A stretch of DNA of 64,000 nucleotides from Doryteuthis pealeii (GCA_023376005.1 CM042143.1:86776551-86840550), one strand, 5' to 3'; counted from the first letter of the stretch, positions 35,091 to 45,520 are shown. A program made the numbers and translations. The notes: generated from the letters alone by a model not told the origin.

Positions 35091-35279
35091 AAACAATATA
35101 TATATATATATCAATGTAAAAGTATCCAATTGTCTAGTAATTTGGGGATGATTCTATCTGGGATCATCTATAGCCTGTGTATATACACAATGCATACCCA
35201 TGCATTGACTATATACAGAGCAATATTTACACTTTCAATAAAAAAAATTTAACAAACTGTCATTTGTCTATTATGAATT

Positions 35280-35832
35280 TATTTCAACCAGCAACTCAAC
35301 AAATGAGCCTAGTTCCATCAGACAGCCTTTACATAATAACCTAATTATTAGGTTATTATTTAAAGGGTTCAATCCTACTTAATGGACATAAATTCCACCA
35401 TCGTATGTCACCCCACCGAAAGAAAAAAAATGTCAAAACTGAAATATTCAGTGTTGATACATTAATGAATAAAAGGTATAATGCACCAGTTATTTTATTT
35501 AAAAACTTTTACATTCTTTCAGGTCAGTTAACTTTGAACCACATATATGAGGCATAACACAAGATTCACAAACATATGTGGTTCAAAGTTAATTGACCTG
35601 AAAAAATGTAAAAGTTTTTAAATAAAATAACTGGTGCATTATATCTTTTATTCATTAATGTATCAACACTGAAAATTTCATTAAATTCCGTTAATTCCTT
35701 GATTTTTAGTATTTTTTTTTCTTTCAGAAGGGTGACATATGATGATGGAATTTATGTCCGTCAAGTAGGATTGAACCATGTAAAGGCTGTCTGACAAGAC
35801 TGGGCACATTTATTGAGTTGCTGGTTGAAATA
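35280..35832. mobile_element. ~550-bp foldback element
   Basis: Two arms of about 270 bp pair across a ~30-bp centre near 35545-35575. Outer ends are TATTTCAACCAGCAACTC and GAGTTGCTGGTTGAAATA. Inner arms pair GGTCAGTTAACTTTGAACC with GGTTCAAAGTTAATTGACC. The left arm also holds the small palindrome AATAACCTAATTATTAGGTT, absent from the right arm. No coding frame and no clear target duplication. It is a long-arm MITE/foldback transposon or a genomic inverted duplication. Confidence 0.75.
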
Positions 35833-35887
35833 TATTTAAAACACCAAATGATTTTTTTTTTTTGTTTTAAAGTTTTTCTTATTGAAA

Positions 35888-35930
<43 letters not shown>

Positions 35931-35933
<3 letters not shown>

Positions 35934-36178
35934 AGCTCAGTCAGTAGAGTGTCCAACTAGGAACCACGAGGTTCTGGGTTCGATACCAGCCCTCGCCAAC
36001 TCAGCGTATGATTAACACAAGGATCTGTGCCATAAAGTAAGGAGCTGATAGTAAGTATGGCACACCACCTCAGATGCCAAAACAATCTCCTTGGTCTAGC
36101 ACTAGCGAAAAGGGGATAGACTTCCTTGCTGTCTGGCTGATACCGACTTTAGGCCACTCTGATGACTTTACTTTTATA
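35931..36178 (+). mobile_element. T1 SINE, head abutting (GT)n
   Basis: GTTTAGCTCAGTCAGTAGAG, box B GGTTCGATACC and the body to GATGACTTTACTTTTAT are intact. A (GT)n microsatellite (35891-35930) touches the head directly, the same arrangement as at 6885-6905. Confidence 0.85.
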
Positions 36179-36454
36179 TTATAAAGATAAACTCTTCAGC
36201 CTAAATAAGCAGTGTAAGTTTGACCTCTGGACATGAGTTTTTTGACCGGCCTTAGCTGAGTCCCCTGAAGAAAGGAGTATGATGCTGAATGACCCAACAC
36301 ATCTTAGAATTCCAAGTATACCCCTGACGATGTATATCCAGAGGCATCAGTTGATCTGTGTACAACTGTTTCTTTACTGATACTCGTATCTAAGCAACAA
36401 GACAATTATGAGTGAATGGTTTGTCCAAATGATCACTCACTTAGCTGTTGTTGC

Positions 36455-36500
36455 TTAAGTGGTTACCCAATTAAGTATTGAACACACTCATTGACCTAGC
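36455..36500 (-). repeat. 5S-like fragment, second copy
   Basis: Matches the 3' part of the 5S-like sequence at 29188-29215. It lies just before the LINE tail at 36513. Confidence 0.35.
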
Positions 36501-36512
36501 GGAACTGGTGCT

Positions 36513-36870
36513 TTCATCATCATCATCATCATCATCATCATGTCATGCAATTAGCACGGATATCCATGAGTATCTCTCGCCAAGCTTCTCTATCATTCAT
36601 TGTCCCGGGGATGTCCTCCGTGCGGCATCCAGTTGGTCGCAGAGTTGGCCAATGTAGGTCCTTCGTAGGCGGCCCACACTAGCACGTCCATGTGTTGGAC
36701 TTCCACAGGAGAACATCGCTTATGAGCTCGTCCTTGCTTTTCCAGCAGTGTCCAGCATATCTTGTCCGTCTCACTCGGATGGTTTGTGAGATGAGGGGCA
36801 AGTGACCATACAGCTACAAGAATGCTGCATGTGGTCTTGAACAAGTCGTGGAAAAATATAATGTATTATT
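36513..36870 (-). pseudogene. LINE (RTE-like) C-terminus with (ATG)n tail
   Basis: Minus-strand frames read QTIRVRRTRYAGHCWKSKDE then LISDVLLWK. After a frameshift near 36690 they read IPGTMNDREAWREI and a C-terminal ANCMT, then TGA. The TGA is the first unit of a (TGA/ATG)n tract (36513-36540 on the plus strand as (CAT)n). The 5' side is truncated near 36870. The C-terminal block with HCW and DELISD is typical of invertebrate LINE polyproteins; clade is inferred, not proven. Confidence 0.85.
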
Positions 36871-37480
36871 ATTTTTAAATTATTATTAAAAAAATATTAT
36901 TAATTAATTAATTATTAATATTATTAATTATTATTAATTAATTATTATTAATTATTATAATATTATTTGATATTTGGCTTATTATTATTTATAATAATAA
37001 TTATTATTAATTAATATTATTAAAACCTTATTTATCTATTTAAAAATATACAGCTGCACAAGAAGTCTTGAACAAGTCATGGAAAAAGCACCCCACAAGG
37101 AAGCATCACTTGACCCTAAATTCATAAATTAGGGCAAGGGTTGTTAATATTCAATATTACCATATTAGCAAAAGCTTTCTTTACAAATCTAAGATATTAA
37201 TTCATGAAAATTATTAAACAAGAATACAAATTGAGAATCTTTTTAAAGTCAGAGGCATATTTGCATATTTTACTTTAATTTCAATATTTTGTTGATGAGT
37301 TACAATTTCTCTGAATGTTTGGATGAGGCTAGTATTATCTGTTTTGTTTGTTTTTTTGTTTTGTTTTGTTTTACGGCATTTGAAATAAATCAATTCTTAA
37401 TGGCACAGGTACTTTTTTAGAGTTTAACGTCATTATGTGCCAATGAGTTGCTCTTACATTGCATGTTCTGAAGTTGCTTA
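36871..37480. other. (TAATTA)-rich tract and small family A remnant
   Basis: 36880-37025 is a mixed TAATTATTA low-complexity stretch. 37350-37440 holds a collapsed family A piece (GTTTTACGGCATTT ... AGAGTTTAACGTCATT) with most of the body deleted. Confidence 0.6.
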
Positions 37481-37660
37481 GTATGATCTGTGTTATTCGG
37501 ACTATTGTCTCATCTTCATTGTTACTTGTACAACGAGAAGGTTCCAGAGTCCGACAAGAAATACCTGAAGAAGGCCGGAGGGCATATCGGCCGAAACGTT
37601 GTACAAGTAACAATGAAGATGGAGACAACAGTCCGAATAACGCAGATAATACTAATGAGT
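37481..37660. repeat. Family D element with best-preserved hammerhead-like motif
   Basis: Left arm GTTATTCGGACTATTGTC and TTACTTGTACAAC; right arm GTTGTACAAGTAAC and ACAGTCCGAATAAC. Between them: CTGAAGA-A-GGCC...GGCC-GAAAC-GTT-GTAC at 37564-37603. Compared with a type-I hammerhead the core and helix III fit. There is one extra A before helix II, and helix I is not complementary. It may be a decayed ribozyme or a related hairpin. Confidence 0.5.
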
Positions 37661-37807
37661 TACAATCATAAAATTCTATACATAGGTGAGTATTATTTTT
37701 ATTTTCAAATTTGACTTATCTTTTAAGTTTTCAATCAATTCTAAATGCACACACACCCACACACACATTTGTTTTGGCTTTTTTTTTCCTCTGAAATGGA
37801 AAGAGTA

Positions 37808-38040
37808 ATGGCTTCTTTGTTTAATGGCATTTCAATCTTCATGGGTTATTCAATGCTAAAGCCATTCTTGTAGAAAAACAGCAGTGGTATTATTTAACAC
37901 ATAGCTGGGGGTGTAAAGGGGGTCATATTTTTTCTGAGGGTATTAGTCCGAAATTGAACATAAAAGTATGACTAGAGTTTGATTTGGCTTACTATGTGTC
38001 ACAGTCCAACACGTTAGTCACTACACCCAGGAATTCCCCC
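37808..38040 (-). mobile_element. SINE-B, tRNA-derived
   Basis: Minus strand: CCTGGGTGTAGTGACTAACG (box A-like), AAATCAAACTCTAGTC (box B-like), a body with AATACCCTCAG, and the tail GATTGAAATGCCATTAAACA. The family resembles tRNAs with a TGGTGTAGTGG box A. Confidence 0.7.
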
Positions 38041-38197
38041 CCCCCTCACAAGAGTAATGCATTTTCTTACAATTTAAATGCAAATTTACAATTCTCTAAA
38101 GCATATGCGCCCACCACCGGGAACGAATAACATTTTTAGAGGTCCAAATATTGAATGAAAAAAAAGAGAAATATTTTTCATTAATTTCTCTGAATTT

Positions 38198-38435
38198 TTG
38201 AGATGAGGCTTGATAATTAACACAGCTAAACACCTGTACCCCAGCTATGGTTAGTGGAATGAGAACAGGATACCACCATGGACTGAATAACGAGTTAGGT
38301 TCAAAGTTCCGTGATGGCTCCCATTTAAGAAGGTTCCTGAATCCAACAAGAAATACCTGAAGAAGGCCAGAGGGCACATCAACCGAAATGTTTTACAGAT
38401 AAGATAAGGACAATAGTCCAAATAATACTAATTTT
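38198..38435 (+). mobile_element. Composite C/D element, head missing
   Basis: Begins TTTGAGATGAGGCTTGATAA (the D terminal repeat) and jumps to the C middle (CCCAGCTATGGTTAGTGG). It then carries CTGAAGAAGGCC...CAACCGAAATG. The tRNA-like head is deleted. Confidence 0.65.
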
Positions 38436-38466
38436 TCATTAAATCTTCTGCTCCTCAGAGATGGGA

Positions 38467-38647
38467 TTTGGTTGGTTGGGTTTTATGGCATGTCAACCTA
38501 TGTGGGGTCATTTTATGCCAAAAACGTTTTTGTTTTATTCATTCTTGATGGGCACTCACTTTTTCTTTTTTTTTTAAACATTTGTTTTTTTCAAATCCTT
38601 TCTTCTATTTAACCCATAGATGGAACCATAACAGGTAATACAACTCT
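38467..38647 (-). mobile_element. Family A, short copy with 12-bp target duplication
   Basis: The 3' tail (GGTTGG at the left) and about 180 bp of body are flanked by TCAGAGATGGGA at 38455-38466 and 38648-38659. Its 5' truncation lies near AACAGGTAATACAAC, as for other A copies. Orientation follows from the (CCAAC) tail on the minus strand. Confidence 0.8.
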
Positions 38648-38686
38648 TCAGAGATGGGAGAGGTTGTCAATATTCTCACTTTAGAG

Positions 38687-38880
38687 CAGTGGTTCTCAAC
38701 CTTTTTTTCACCTATGGCCCCCTTTAATTCCTCTTCTACTCTGGTGGATCCACCACAACCATTTGAGGCTTAAAAGTCCTATCATATTTTTTATAATTAA
38801 ATACATTTTGCTTGCTTGCTTGGACCCCCCAAATTTTTATGTCGTCCCAGAGGTGGGGGGCATCTTTCTTTCTTTACGTA
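38687..38880. repeat. hAT-type MITE-like fragment
   Basis: GCAGTGGTTCTCAACC followed by ACCTATGGCCCCC and, later, TTGGACCCCCCAAATTTTTA is a pattern I associate with small hAT-related elements of invertebrates. No matching right end is found, so this is a partial element at best. Confidence 0.35.
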
Positions 38881-38884
38881 ATCC

Positions 38885-39122
38885 ATCACAGATGACGATG
38901 ACGTCACTCCATGTCTTCATTTGTGGACCCTATGGTGGCTCATTAGTCCAGTTCTGGACTTGCAGATGCGGTCACCACATACATTGCAGGGGAAATTCCC
39001 ATCTACATTTGGTTGTTCATGACGATGAAGATGTTGCCGCTCTGCAGCTTAGCACCTGTGCAGCAGGCGTCTCGCCAACCCTGTTTGTTGGAGGCCAGAT
39101 CTTCAACGAATCACTACTTTAA
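38885..39122 (-). pseudogene. LINE ORF C-terminus with zinc-finger motif
   Basis: Minus strand reads EDLASNKQGWRDAC, then after one frameshift FPCNVCGDRICKSRTGLMSH followed by HRVHK and stop near 38921. The C-x2-C... H-x3-H-like spacing and the preceding LAS..GWR block match the C-terminal finger of many invertebrate non-LTR retrotransposon proteins. This is a different family from the (ATG)n-tailed LINE. The 3' flank on the minus strand has GTCATCGTCATC and AAAGAAAGAAAG. Confidence 0.75.
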
Positions 39123-39169
39123 AGAAATGCAAATATAAATTGTAGGAAAATGCATTAACCTTTACAAGG

Positions 39170-39225
39170 GGGCCAACCAACCAACCAAAACCCATCTCTG
39201 AGAAGCAGAAGATTCAATGAAATAT
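39170..39225. repeat. Inverted copy of the 38432-38478 junction
   Basis: CCAACCAACCAAAACCCATC followed by TCTGAGAAGCAGAAGATTC is the reverse complement of the family A tail plus its target flank at 38432-38478. The two lie about 700 bp apart in inverted orientation. Confidence 0.7.
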
Positions 39226-39290
39226 ATTTTCTGTTTTCATTCAATCCGCAAAATGAGACAAAGGGAAACAAGTCATCAAGAGTTCAGATC

Positions 39291-39552
39291 AAGTAAAGTA
39301 AAATTGGCGGGGGTGGCCTATTTCCGGTAATCAGCCAGATAACGAGGGAGTTTATCCCTTTTTTGCTAGCGCTAGACCAGGAAGATTGACTTTTTTTTCT
39401 TTTTTTTTCTGAGATGGAATGCTACACCTACCGTCAGCTCCACACTTTATCGCACAGATTAGATTACCCAATCGGTGCTGCTCATGTACTGAGTTGGCAG
39501 GAACCTTGCAATTCCTAGGCGTGTGTTCTACCGATCAAGCTAAACTGGGATG
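39291..39552 (-). mobile_element. T1 SINE, diverged subfamily
   Basis: Reads from CAAGTAAAGTAAAATTGGCG through GCTAGCGCTAGACCAGGAAG to a degraded head (ACCGATCAAGCTAAACTGGG). It shares the extra AGATTACCCAAT block with 1215-1395. A T-rich insertion lies at 39389-39409. Confidence 0.8.
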
Positions 39553-39868
39553 AGATCAACTGGCACTAAGAAGGAGGGAAAAAGTTTTGTTTTTTTTTTT
39601 TGTTTTTTTAATAGATTTTTTTCAAGTGTCTAAAAACTGATTTTGGCTAAACAACAAAGATTTCAGTTCAGGGAAAAAGAAGGAAAAATAAGCGAGAACT
39701 CTTTAATTAGTTTTTTTTTATCAATAAGGATTAGCAACAAAAGTTTGATTTTTAACTTTTTGACTTTCCTTAAGTCACAAAGCAACAAGTCAAAAAAGAG
39801 GAAAAAAAAAGTATTTATTTTACACAGCTATTTTCTAATCTCCATCTTTGTCAATGCAGTAGTGAATA
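39553..39868. other. Unannotated AT-rich tract
   Basis: T-rich and A-rich runs. A 111-codon open frame (39643-39978) crosses from here into the Hel-1 copy and is Lys/Ile/Phe-rich with no recognisable motif, so I do not call it. Confidence 0.5.
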
Positions 39869-40373
39869 TCTATATATTAATACTCGTGTTCGTTATTTGT
39901 ATGATCGTTATCATTTTGCAACACTCCCTGGTTAAAAATGAGATCGTCCAAATTGTCCAAGATGAAATGCAAAAATAAATCCTGATTATATGGTGTTGCT
40001 TATCTGCCGAATTTTTATTTCTTATAAGTGCTGTCACCTCCGCTAAATAATGGATCATTCTCTTTTTATTCTAAAGAAAGAAAAGGAAGAAAACAGAAAA
40101 AATATAAGAAAAGAAGAGAGTAGGGAAAGATATAGAGAGGTGGTGAGCACGCAGAAGCAATAACGCTAATATGTTCAAATCAAACATAATGAAAAGATGA
40201 AAAAAATGAAAAGATAAAAAAATGAAAGAAAGAAAAAAAAAAAAAAGAAGAGTGAGAGAGTTAAATCAAGATTATTATAGTTTTTACATATTGAACTAGT
40301 TAGCAATAGCTCTTAATATATCAAACATTGTAATAATTAAATTATCATATTGTGGTATAGCCACAGGTCCTGA
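39869..40373 (+). mobile_element. Hel-1 copy with alternative 3' end
   Basis: Starts TCTATATATTAATA, preceded by A (39868). The hairpin TGTGG-TATAG-CCACA is intact. The 3' end reads GGTCCTGATAATT: the usual CTGCTAG is missing. CTGA followed by T (40370-40374) still fits a CTRR|T terminus, three bases short of the family norm. Confidence 0.7.
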
Positions 40374-40446
40374 TAATTAACTTATTGCAAAAAAAAAAAA
40401 AAAAATTCAACATCCTGAAGTTCACACTTGTCTCAATTCTTTTTTT

Positions 40447-40955
40447 GAGATGAGGCTTGATAAATTATATTATTTTTAAACTGTTGTCCTCATCTTTGTA
40501 TATACACAATCTGAATTTTTGAATGAGGTTTGATTATTATTTAGACACATGGCACAATGGATATTAGAGTTGAGTTAGTATAGTTCTAAGTGATAATCAT
40601 CTATAGATTGCAGGTTCAATCCTGTCTACGAGCAATAATAACAGATTACTTAACAGATTATCACTTGTACCCGCTTATGGTTAATGGAATGAGAACAATC
40701 TACCCCAATGGATTAAATAAATGGTTCAGTTCAAAATTTTGTGAAGGCTCCAGATTACAACAAGAAGGCCAGAGAGCACATTAGCCAAAACGTGTATATA
40801 ATAATAAAAATGAGGACAAACAGTCAAAAAAAAAAAAAAATATCAAACCTCATCTCAAAAATAACAGCAAACACCTGAAGAAGGCCTGAGGGCATATCGG
40901 CCGAAATGTTATATATCTAACAATAAAGATGAGATCAACAGTCTGAAAATTCAAC
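40447..40955 (+). mobile_element. Composite C/D element plus adjoining D fragment
   Basis: TTTGAGATGAGGCTTGAT at 40448 is followed by a D arm, then the C head ACATGGCACAATGGATA and box B GCAGGTTCAATCC (40606-40622). A decayed D module follows (AAGAAGGCCAGAGAGC). From 40870 a second D fragment reads CTGAAGAAGGCCTGAGGGC...GGCCGAAATGTTATAT. There helix III appears as T-A instead of C-G, a compensatory change relative to 37599. Confidence 0.65.
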
Positions 40956-41339
40956 AAACTTATATCATTTAAGTTTATTTAACCCTTTAAAACAAACAAA
41001 TAATTAAAAAAAAAAAAAAAAAATGAAAAAAGAAAATTAAATCTAAAAAATCAACTTAAATGTGTTTCCCCCCACCAAGTCATCTCTTTCATTTTTAGAC
41101 CCAAAATGTTTTTTCTGCACCACCACCACCACTGTTCGTTTATTGCAATATTTTACTGAAGTGTGTGCCCTTTATGAATAGATGGTTAGAAACCAGGACT
41201 CTTATGAATGAGTTTAATATTCATTGGATCTTTGACCCAAGGTCAAATTAAGATAAACTTGACCCTTTTGCAGGCGAAAAGAATGACAAAAATGTTGCTC
41301 TGCTTGTGCACTGTTGGCAACCAAAATGTCACTATTTCT

Positions 41340-41570
41340 CTGAATTTTTGAGATGAGACTTGATAATCAGTATTATTTGTATTATTCGGACTATTGTCCC
41401 CATCTTCATTATTATCTGTACAACATTTCAGCCGATGTGCCCTCCTGCCTTCTTCAGGTATTTCTTGTCGGACTCGGGAACCTTCTCGGACTTGAGTAGG
41501 GTTAGGTTCAAATTTCCATGATGGCTCCCGATTACAACAATAGTCTGAATAATACAAATAATACCAAAAT
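41340..41570 (-). repeat. Family D element, partial
   Basis: GAGATGAGACTTGATAATCA, the arm CGGACTATTGTCCCCATCTT, and the reverse motif TTTCAGCCGATGTGCCCTCC...TTCTTCAGG. The right arm (AATAGTCTGAATAATAC) is present in short form at 41539-41556. Confidence 0.65.
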
Positions 41571-41644
41571 GTCACAGTCTGTTAAAAAAGATGGTGAACA
41601 AAATTTTTTTTATAAAATAAGTTTTTGATGTGAAATCAATTTTT

Positions 41645-42165
41645 ATTTATAAATTTTTAACAGCATGTCAACCCCTGTTGGGTTATTTTATGCCAGAAAC
41701 GTTTGTTTTTTTAATTCATTCTTGATGGGTACTAAATTTTTTTTAAACACTTTTTTAACTCATTTTTTCTATTTAAACTATATATGGGACCCTTACAAGT
41801 ACAACCACTTTGGGTCAGGTTGGACTTGGGAGTAATGCTGATGAAGGGGTACTCTACATGCTCCAGAGCTGAAACTTCACCATCAGATAGAGTTTAACAT
41901 CATACTCAGGACAATAAGATCCTCAACCAATGCCTTCTAGAACATATATAATAAAAAGGTTGGGTGTTGCCATAAGGGCAATAGGGTTGGGACAATCATA
42001 TAGGTGCTAGGGCTTGATGTTACAGCCGATTGATCAGGTAGGGCATCTCCAACCACTATTTAGCCTAAGTAAGGGCCAATGTAGAGTGTTGCATGTCATG
42101 GACTGTTCAGCCACCAGGGTTCAATCCTTAAACATCATGGGTCTCCACCCATGGCACTAGAAGTG
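41645..42165 (-). mobile_element. Family A retroposon, nearly full-length, diverged
   Basis: The left tail region CAGCATGTCAACCCCTGTTG and the body GGGACCCTTACAAGTACAAC match the reference. It continues through CATATAGGTGCTAGGGCTTG to TCTCCACCCATGG. No clear target duplication. Confidence 0.75.
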
Positions 42166-42655
42166 TTGTACTAGAAGCTATGACACAAGAAAATCACTTT
42201 AACTCTTAACATCCTATACCGCCTCATTCCACTCGGCAGGAAGTCACATTCATTTTTCTAATCTACCCCAAATGATAGCTTTTGTATAAAGGTAATATTA
42301 AACATATTTAACGGTCTTTGATTTATGGGAAATAATAGGTAATTTTAAATGAAAAGGCCATGTTTAGCCATTTTTTGATAAATCCTTATAGGAATTGGGC
42401 TCTGGAAAATTCTCAACAGGATGTTAAGAGTTTAAAAAAAAAGAAATGTGACACACACACACAGAAGAAAAGACAAAAAGAAAATCCGTGAAGTACTAGA
42501 AACGTCCAAGTTGTCATTAGTTATTTCATATCATATTGTAAACAAAGAGATAAAGTTACTACTTGTTATTGTTATGAAAATATTGTGTACTTTCACGTTA
42601 TACTCTTGAATAAACAGGTTTTAAATATTTGAAGAAAAAACAAAAATCAAGCAAG
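42166..42655. repeat. Dispersed repeat K and flanking unique DNA
   Basis: 42235-42430 (CACTCGGCAGGAAGTCAC ... AAATTCTCAACAGGATGTTA) resembles 25392-25500 (CCACACGGCTAGAAACGATA ... CTCAACAGAATGTTAAGAG). Class unknown. Confidence 0.45.
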
Positions 42656-42659
42656 ATCC

Positions 42660-43125
42660 AAATGGATCTCCACCCTGTCAGGAAAATACACCGACTGCAG
42701 GGGGGTAAAATCCCCCCCTCCCATGGGGTCATTTTTTGACCATCATCAAGACCTGTGATGCTTAAGGACAAATTCCTGATGGCTGAGCAGTCCATGACAT
42801 GCAACACTCTACTTTGGACTTTAGGCTAGATGGGCAGTCTGAAAAGCCTCCTCCAATCAATCAGCTTGTCATGTTAAGCCCTAGCACCTATATGATTGTC
42901 CCAACCCTATTGTCCTTATGGCAAACCCCCAATCCTTTTTATCATATATGTTCTAGAAGTCAGTAGTTGGATAGAAGCATTTCTCTGCCCTGTGTTAAAT
43001 AAAATCTTTGTTTATTTTCAACATCTGGGTCCGCTTTTATTTGTTTTTATTCAGTGTTCCTTATTTATTTGTACAAAAAAACAGAACAATACGCCATTAA
43101 ACAAAGAAACCAAACCAAACGTTTC
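42660..43125 (+). mobile_element. Family A retroposon interrupted by other sequence
   Basis: The 5' part CCCTGTCAGGAAAATACACC through TATGATTGTCCCAACCC ends at 42965. The tail CCATTAAACAAAGAAACC plus AAACCAAAC reappears at 43090. About 125 bp between do not belong to the family. Confidence 0.65.
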
Positions 43126-43189
43126 TTGCATACAAAATTAATTAAAATGCAATCATTTTATTGATATTTAAAAACAATTATTTATCTTT

Positions 43190-43450
43190 TTTAGATGAGG
43201 CTTGATGAGAATAATTTTGATGTTTCGGACTGTTGTCCTCATCTTTATTGTGGTATATATAAACATGTTTTGACCATTGTTTCCTCAACAGTCAAACTAT
43301 TAAAAATGAGTTCCCAGGTTGGGTCTATGCTCGGATACACAGGGAACACCAGAGGAAGGTTGGAGGATACAGTGGCCGAAACGTTGTGTTTATACATAAT
43401 AAAGATGAAGACAACAGTCAGAAACATCAAAATCATTAAAAACAATTTGT
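43190..43450 (+). repeat. Family D element, complete palindrome without SINE
   Basis: Begins AGATGAGGCTTGATGAGAAT. Arms GACTGTTGTCCTCATCTTTA and AAAGATGAAGACAACAGTC. The motif is CCAGAGGAAGGTTGG...GTGGCCGAAACGTTGTG. The A arm phrase TTGTGTTTATACATAAT is shared with 2230 and 22955. Confidence 0.65.
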
Positions 43451-43617
43451 TTGGATAAAAAGAATAAGTTTGTGGTTTTGTGCTTTTTTGTTTTAGGAAC
43501 AGACAACCACCATTGCCCTTTTTTGTTAGATTTGAATTACATTTATATTTCGTTAACAGTTCCATTTGTCAGATAAATTTGGTTTGGAGATTATTTCTTT
43601 CTTTTTTTTATTGTAGA

Positions 43618-43959
43618 CTAGAAGTGGCTACCCAGCGTCGCCTGGGTAGAAGGGATGCAAAAAAGGTCAGTCCCACAGATCCATTATTATTGAATCACGA
43701 GTTGGATCCTGGTAGTATGCCCCTATTAAAATCCCTATGTAAAAAGGACCTTTGCGTTGATCCAGCCACTCTGAAAAGAAATGTTAATGTCTACTATCTA
43801 AAATATTAAATGAAAAAAAAAAATCCATGCTGTTATCATTCAAATTTTATTTTTTAATTATCTTCACGAAATAAAATCAAATCTCTATTATTTTTGCTCA
43901 AAAACCAAGTTTCCTCTGGATATACATATACACACAACTGACCTTTATATATGTATAGA
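43618..43959 (-). mobile_element. Hel-2: 342-bp Helitron-like element
   Basis: On the minus strand it starts TCTATACATATATAAAGG, preceded by A. It ends CTAG, followed by T. The 3' hairpin is CTACCCAG-GCGACG-CTGGGTAG. Termini match the 157-bp copy at 25851-26007, but this one has about 180 bp of extra interior. The open frame reported across 43480-43809 lies mostly inside it and is not a gene. Confidence 0.8.
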
Positions 43960-44479
43960 TAGATTTAATAGTTTATTGTTGACTGAAATTCTAGCCAAAA
44001 CTAGCCAATGCTTTGAAGTAGGTAATCTACAATACGATCAAGATTACCTCATTTAGATTCTCTCCTCACACCACATTCTTGAAAGACATTAAAGAAGAGA
44101 AGAAAAATAAATAAATAAATAAAATCTAGTCTTGTGGTCACGATGACATTGTACAACTTGGCAAATCTACTGACATTCTGTTGGATAGAAAGGTTAGGTT
44201 AGTTAAACAAACAAACAAACAAAAAGAACGAAAGATTTCCAATGTTTTGATCACTGTTCTAGAATTTGGATTTAAGCCAACCATGTTGCCATTATGACAT
44301 GAGTAAGAGCTCAAGAGAAGATTTAGAAGAAAAACCCAACTCCTGCTTTTCAGCCCTGGGGGTGACCAAAGTTTCAAGACTGCTTAAGAACAGACTGACA
44401 ATTTTAACTGGATAGCTTTTCAATTTGATATGGAACAGGGCGGGGGGGGGGGGTTTGCATCAGATCAATTAAATAATAA
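43960..44479. other. Unannotated tract
   Basis: Contains (AAAT)n at 44105-44120, (AAAC)n at 44206-44222 and G10 at 44441-44450. No recognisable element. Confidence 0.5.
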
Positions 44480-45205
44480 CCTATATATTAATACTCATAT
44501 TCCTTAATTGATTGGACATTGTCATCTTGCAACACGATCTCGTTAAAAATGAGACCCATGATATGAAATGCAAAAATGTAAATCCTGATTATCTGGTGTT
44601 ACTTATCCGTCAAAATCTTATTTCTTATGAGTGCCATCATCTCAACTAAATAATGGACCATTCTGTTTTTATTATAAAGCAAGGGAAGAAAAAGAACATG
44701 CTACACAGAAAAAATATAATAAGAAAGAAACAGTATAAGATAGAGGGGGTGAGTGCACAGAAGCAAAACACAAAATAATTTTTAAAATGTAAATCCTGTT
44801 TATCTGGTGTTGTTTATCGACCAAATTTTTTATTTCTTATGAGTTGTCACCCCAGCTAAATAACATTCCATTTTTTTATTATTAAGAAAGGGAAGAAAAA
44901 GGACATGCTACGTAGAAAAATATAATAAGAAAAAAGAAAAACTGAGTATGGGGAAGATAGAGGAGGTGAGTGCACGGAAACAAAAACACTAATGTGTTTC
45001 AATCGAACATAATGAAAAGATGAAAAGAAGGAAAAGAAGGAATGAAAAGAAGGAATGAAAAGAAAAAAGTGTGAGAGAGAGTTAAATCAAGATTATTATA
45101 CTTTTTACATATTGAACTATTTAGCAATAGCTCTTAAGTAAACATATCAAATGTAATAATTAAATTATAATAATCATACTGTGGTATATCTACAAGTCCT
45201 GCTAG
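44480..45205 (+). mobile_element. Hel-1 copy with ~250-bp internal duplication
   Basis: Starts CCTATATATTAATACTC (first T mutated to C). A block from AAATCCTGATTATCTGGTGT to GAGTGCACAGAAGC recurs at about 44789-44992. The 3' end GTGGTATATCTACAAGTCCT then GCTAG is intact in length; hairpin mismatches show decay. It is followed by A rather than T. Confidence 0.75.
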
Positions 45206-45520
45206 AGAATTTTTTATCATATATCATATTTTTCATTTGATATATATAAACTCATACATGAATCTTATCTTTCTTATTAACTTTATAACTTTCCACACAC
45301 ACACACACACGTGTGCGAATAAGGTAGGATGGGCACTTGATGTTCTACAAAGAAGTCCCTAGAATATATAACATTGCACTAAATAAACTCTAATTAGGAG
45401 TTTAATCTTTGATGAGTGCAATTAAAATAACTGCAGAGCAATTCTCAATTTTTGGTGGCCTTGATTATTATATTGATTTATTTTTAATTTTTAATACTCA
45501 AAAGTTACCCTAAATAAGAC
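45206..45520. other. Unannotated tract
   Basis: Unique AT-rich DNA with (CA)n at 45294-45311. Nothing recognised. Confidence 0.5.

Noticed and set aside
38763..39122. 119-codon plus-strand frame as a gene
   Set aside because: It is antisense to the LINE zinc-finger end, which is in recognisable frame on the minus strand.
43480..43809. 109-codon frame with an acceptor-like T-rich tract before it
   Set aside because: Most of it lies inside the Hel-2 element (43618-43959), and the apparent acceptor sits at the element's 3' terminus.
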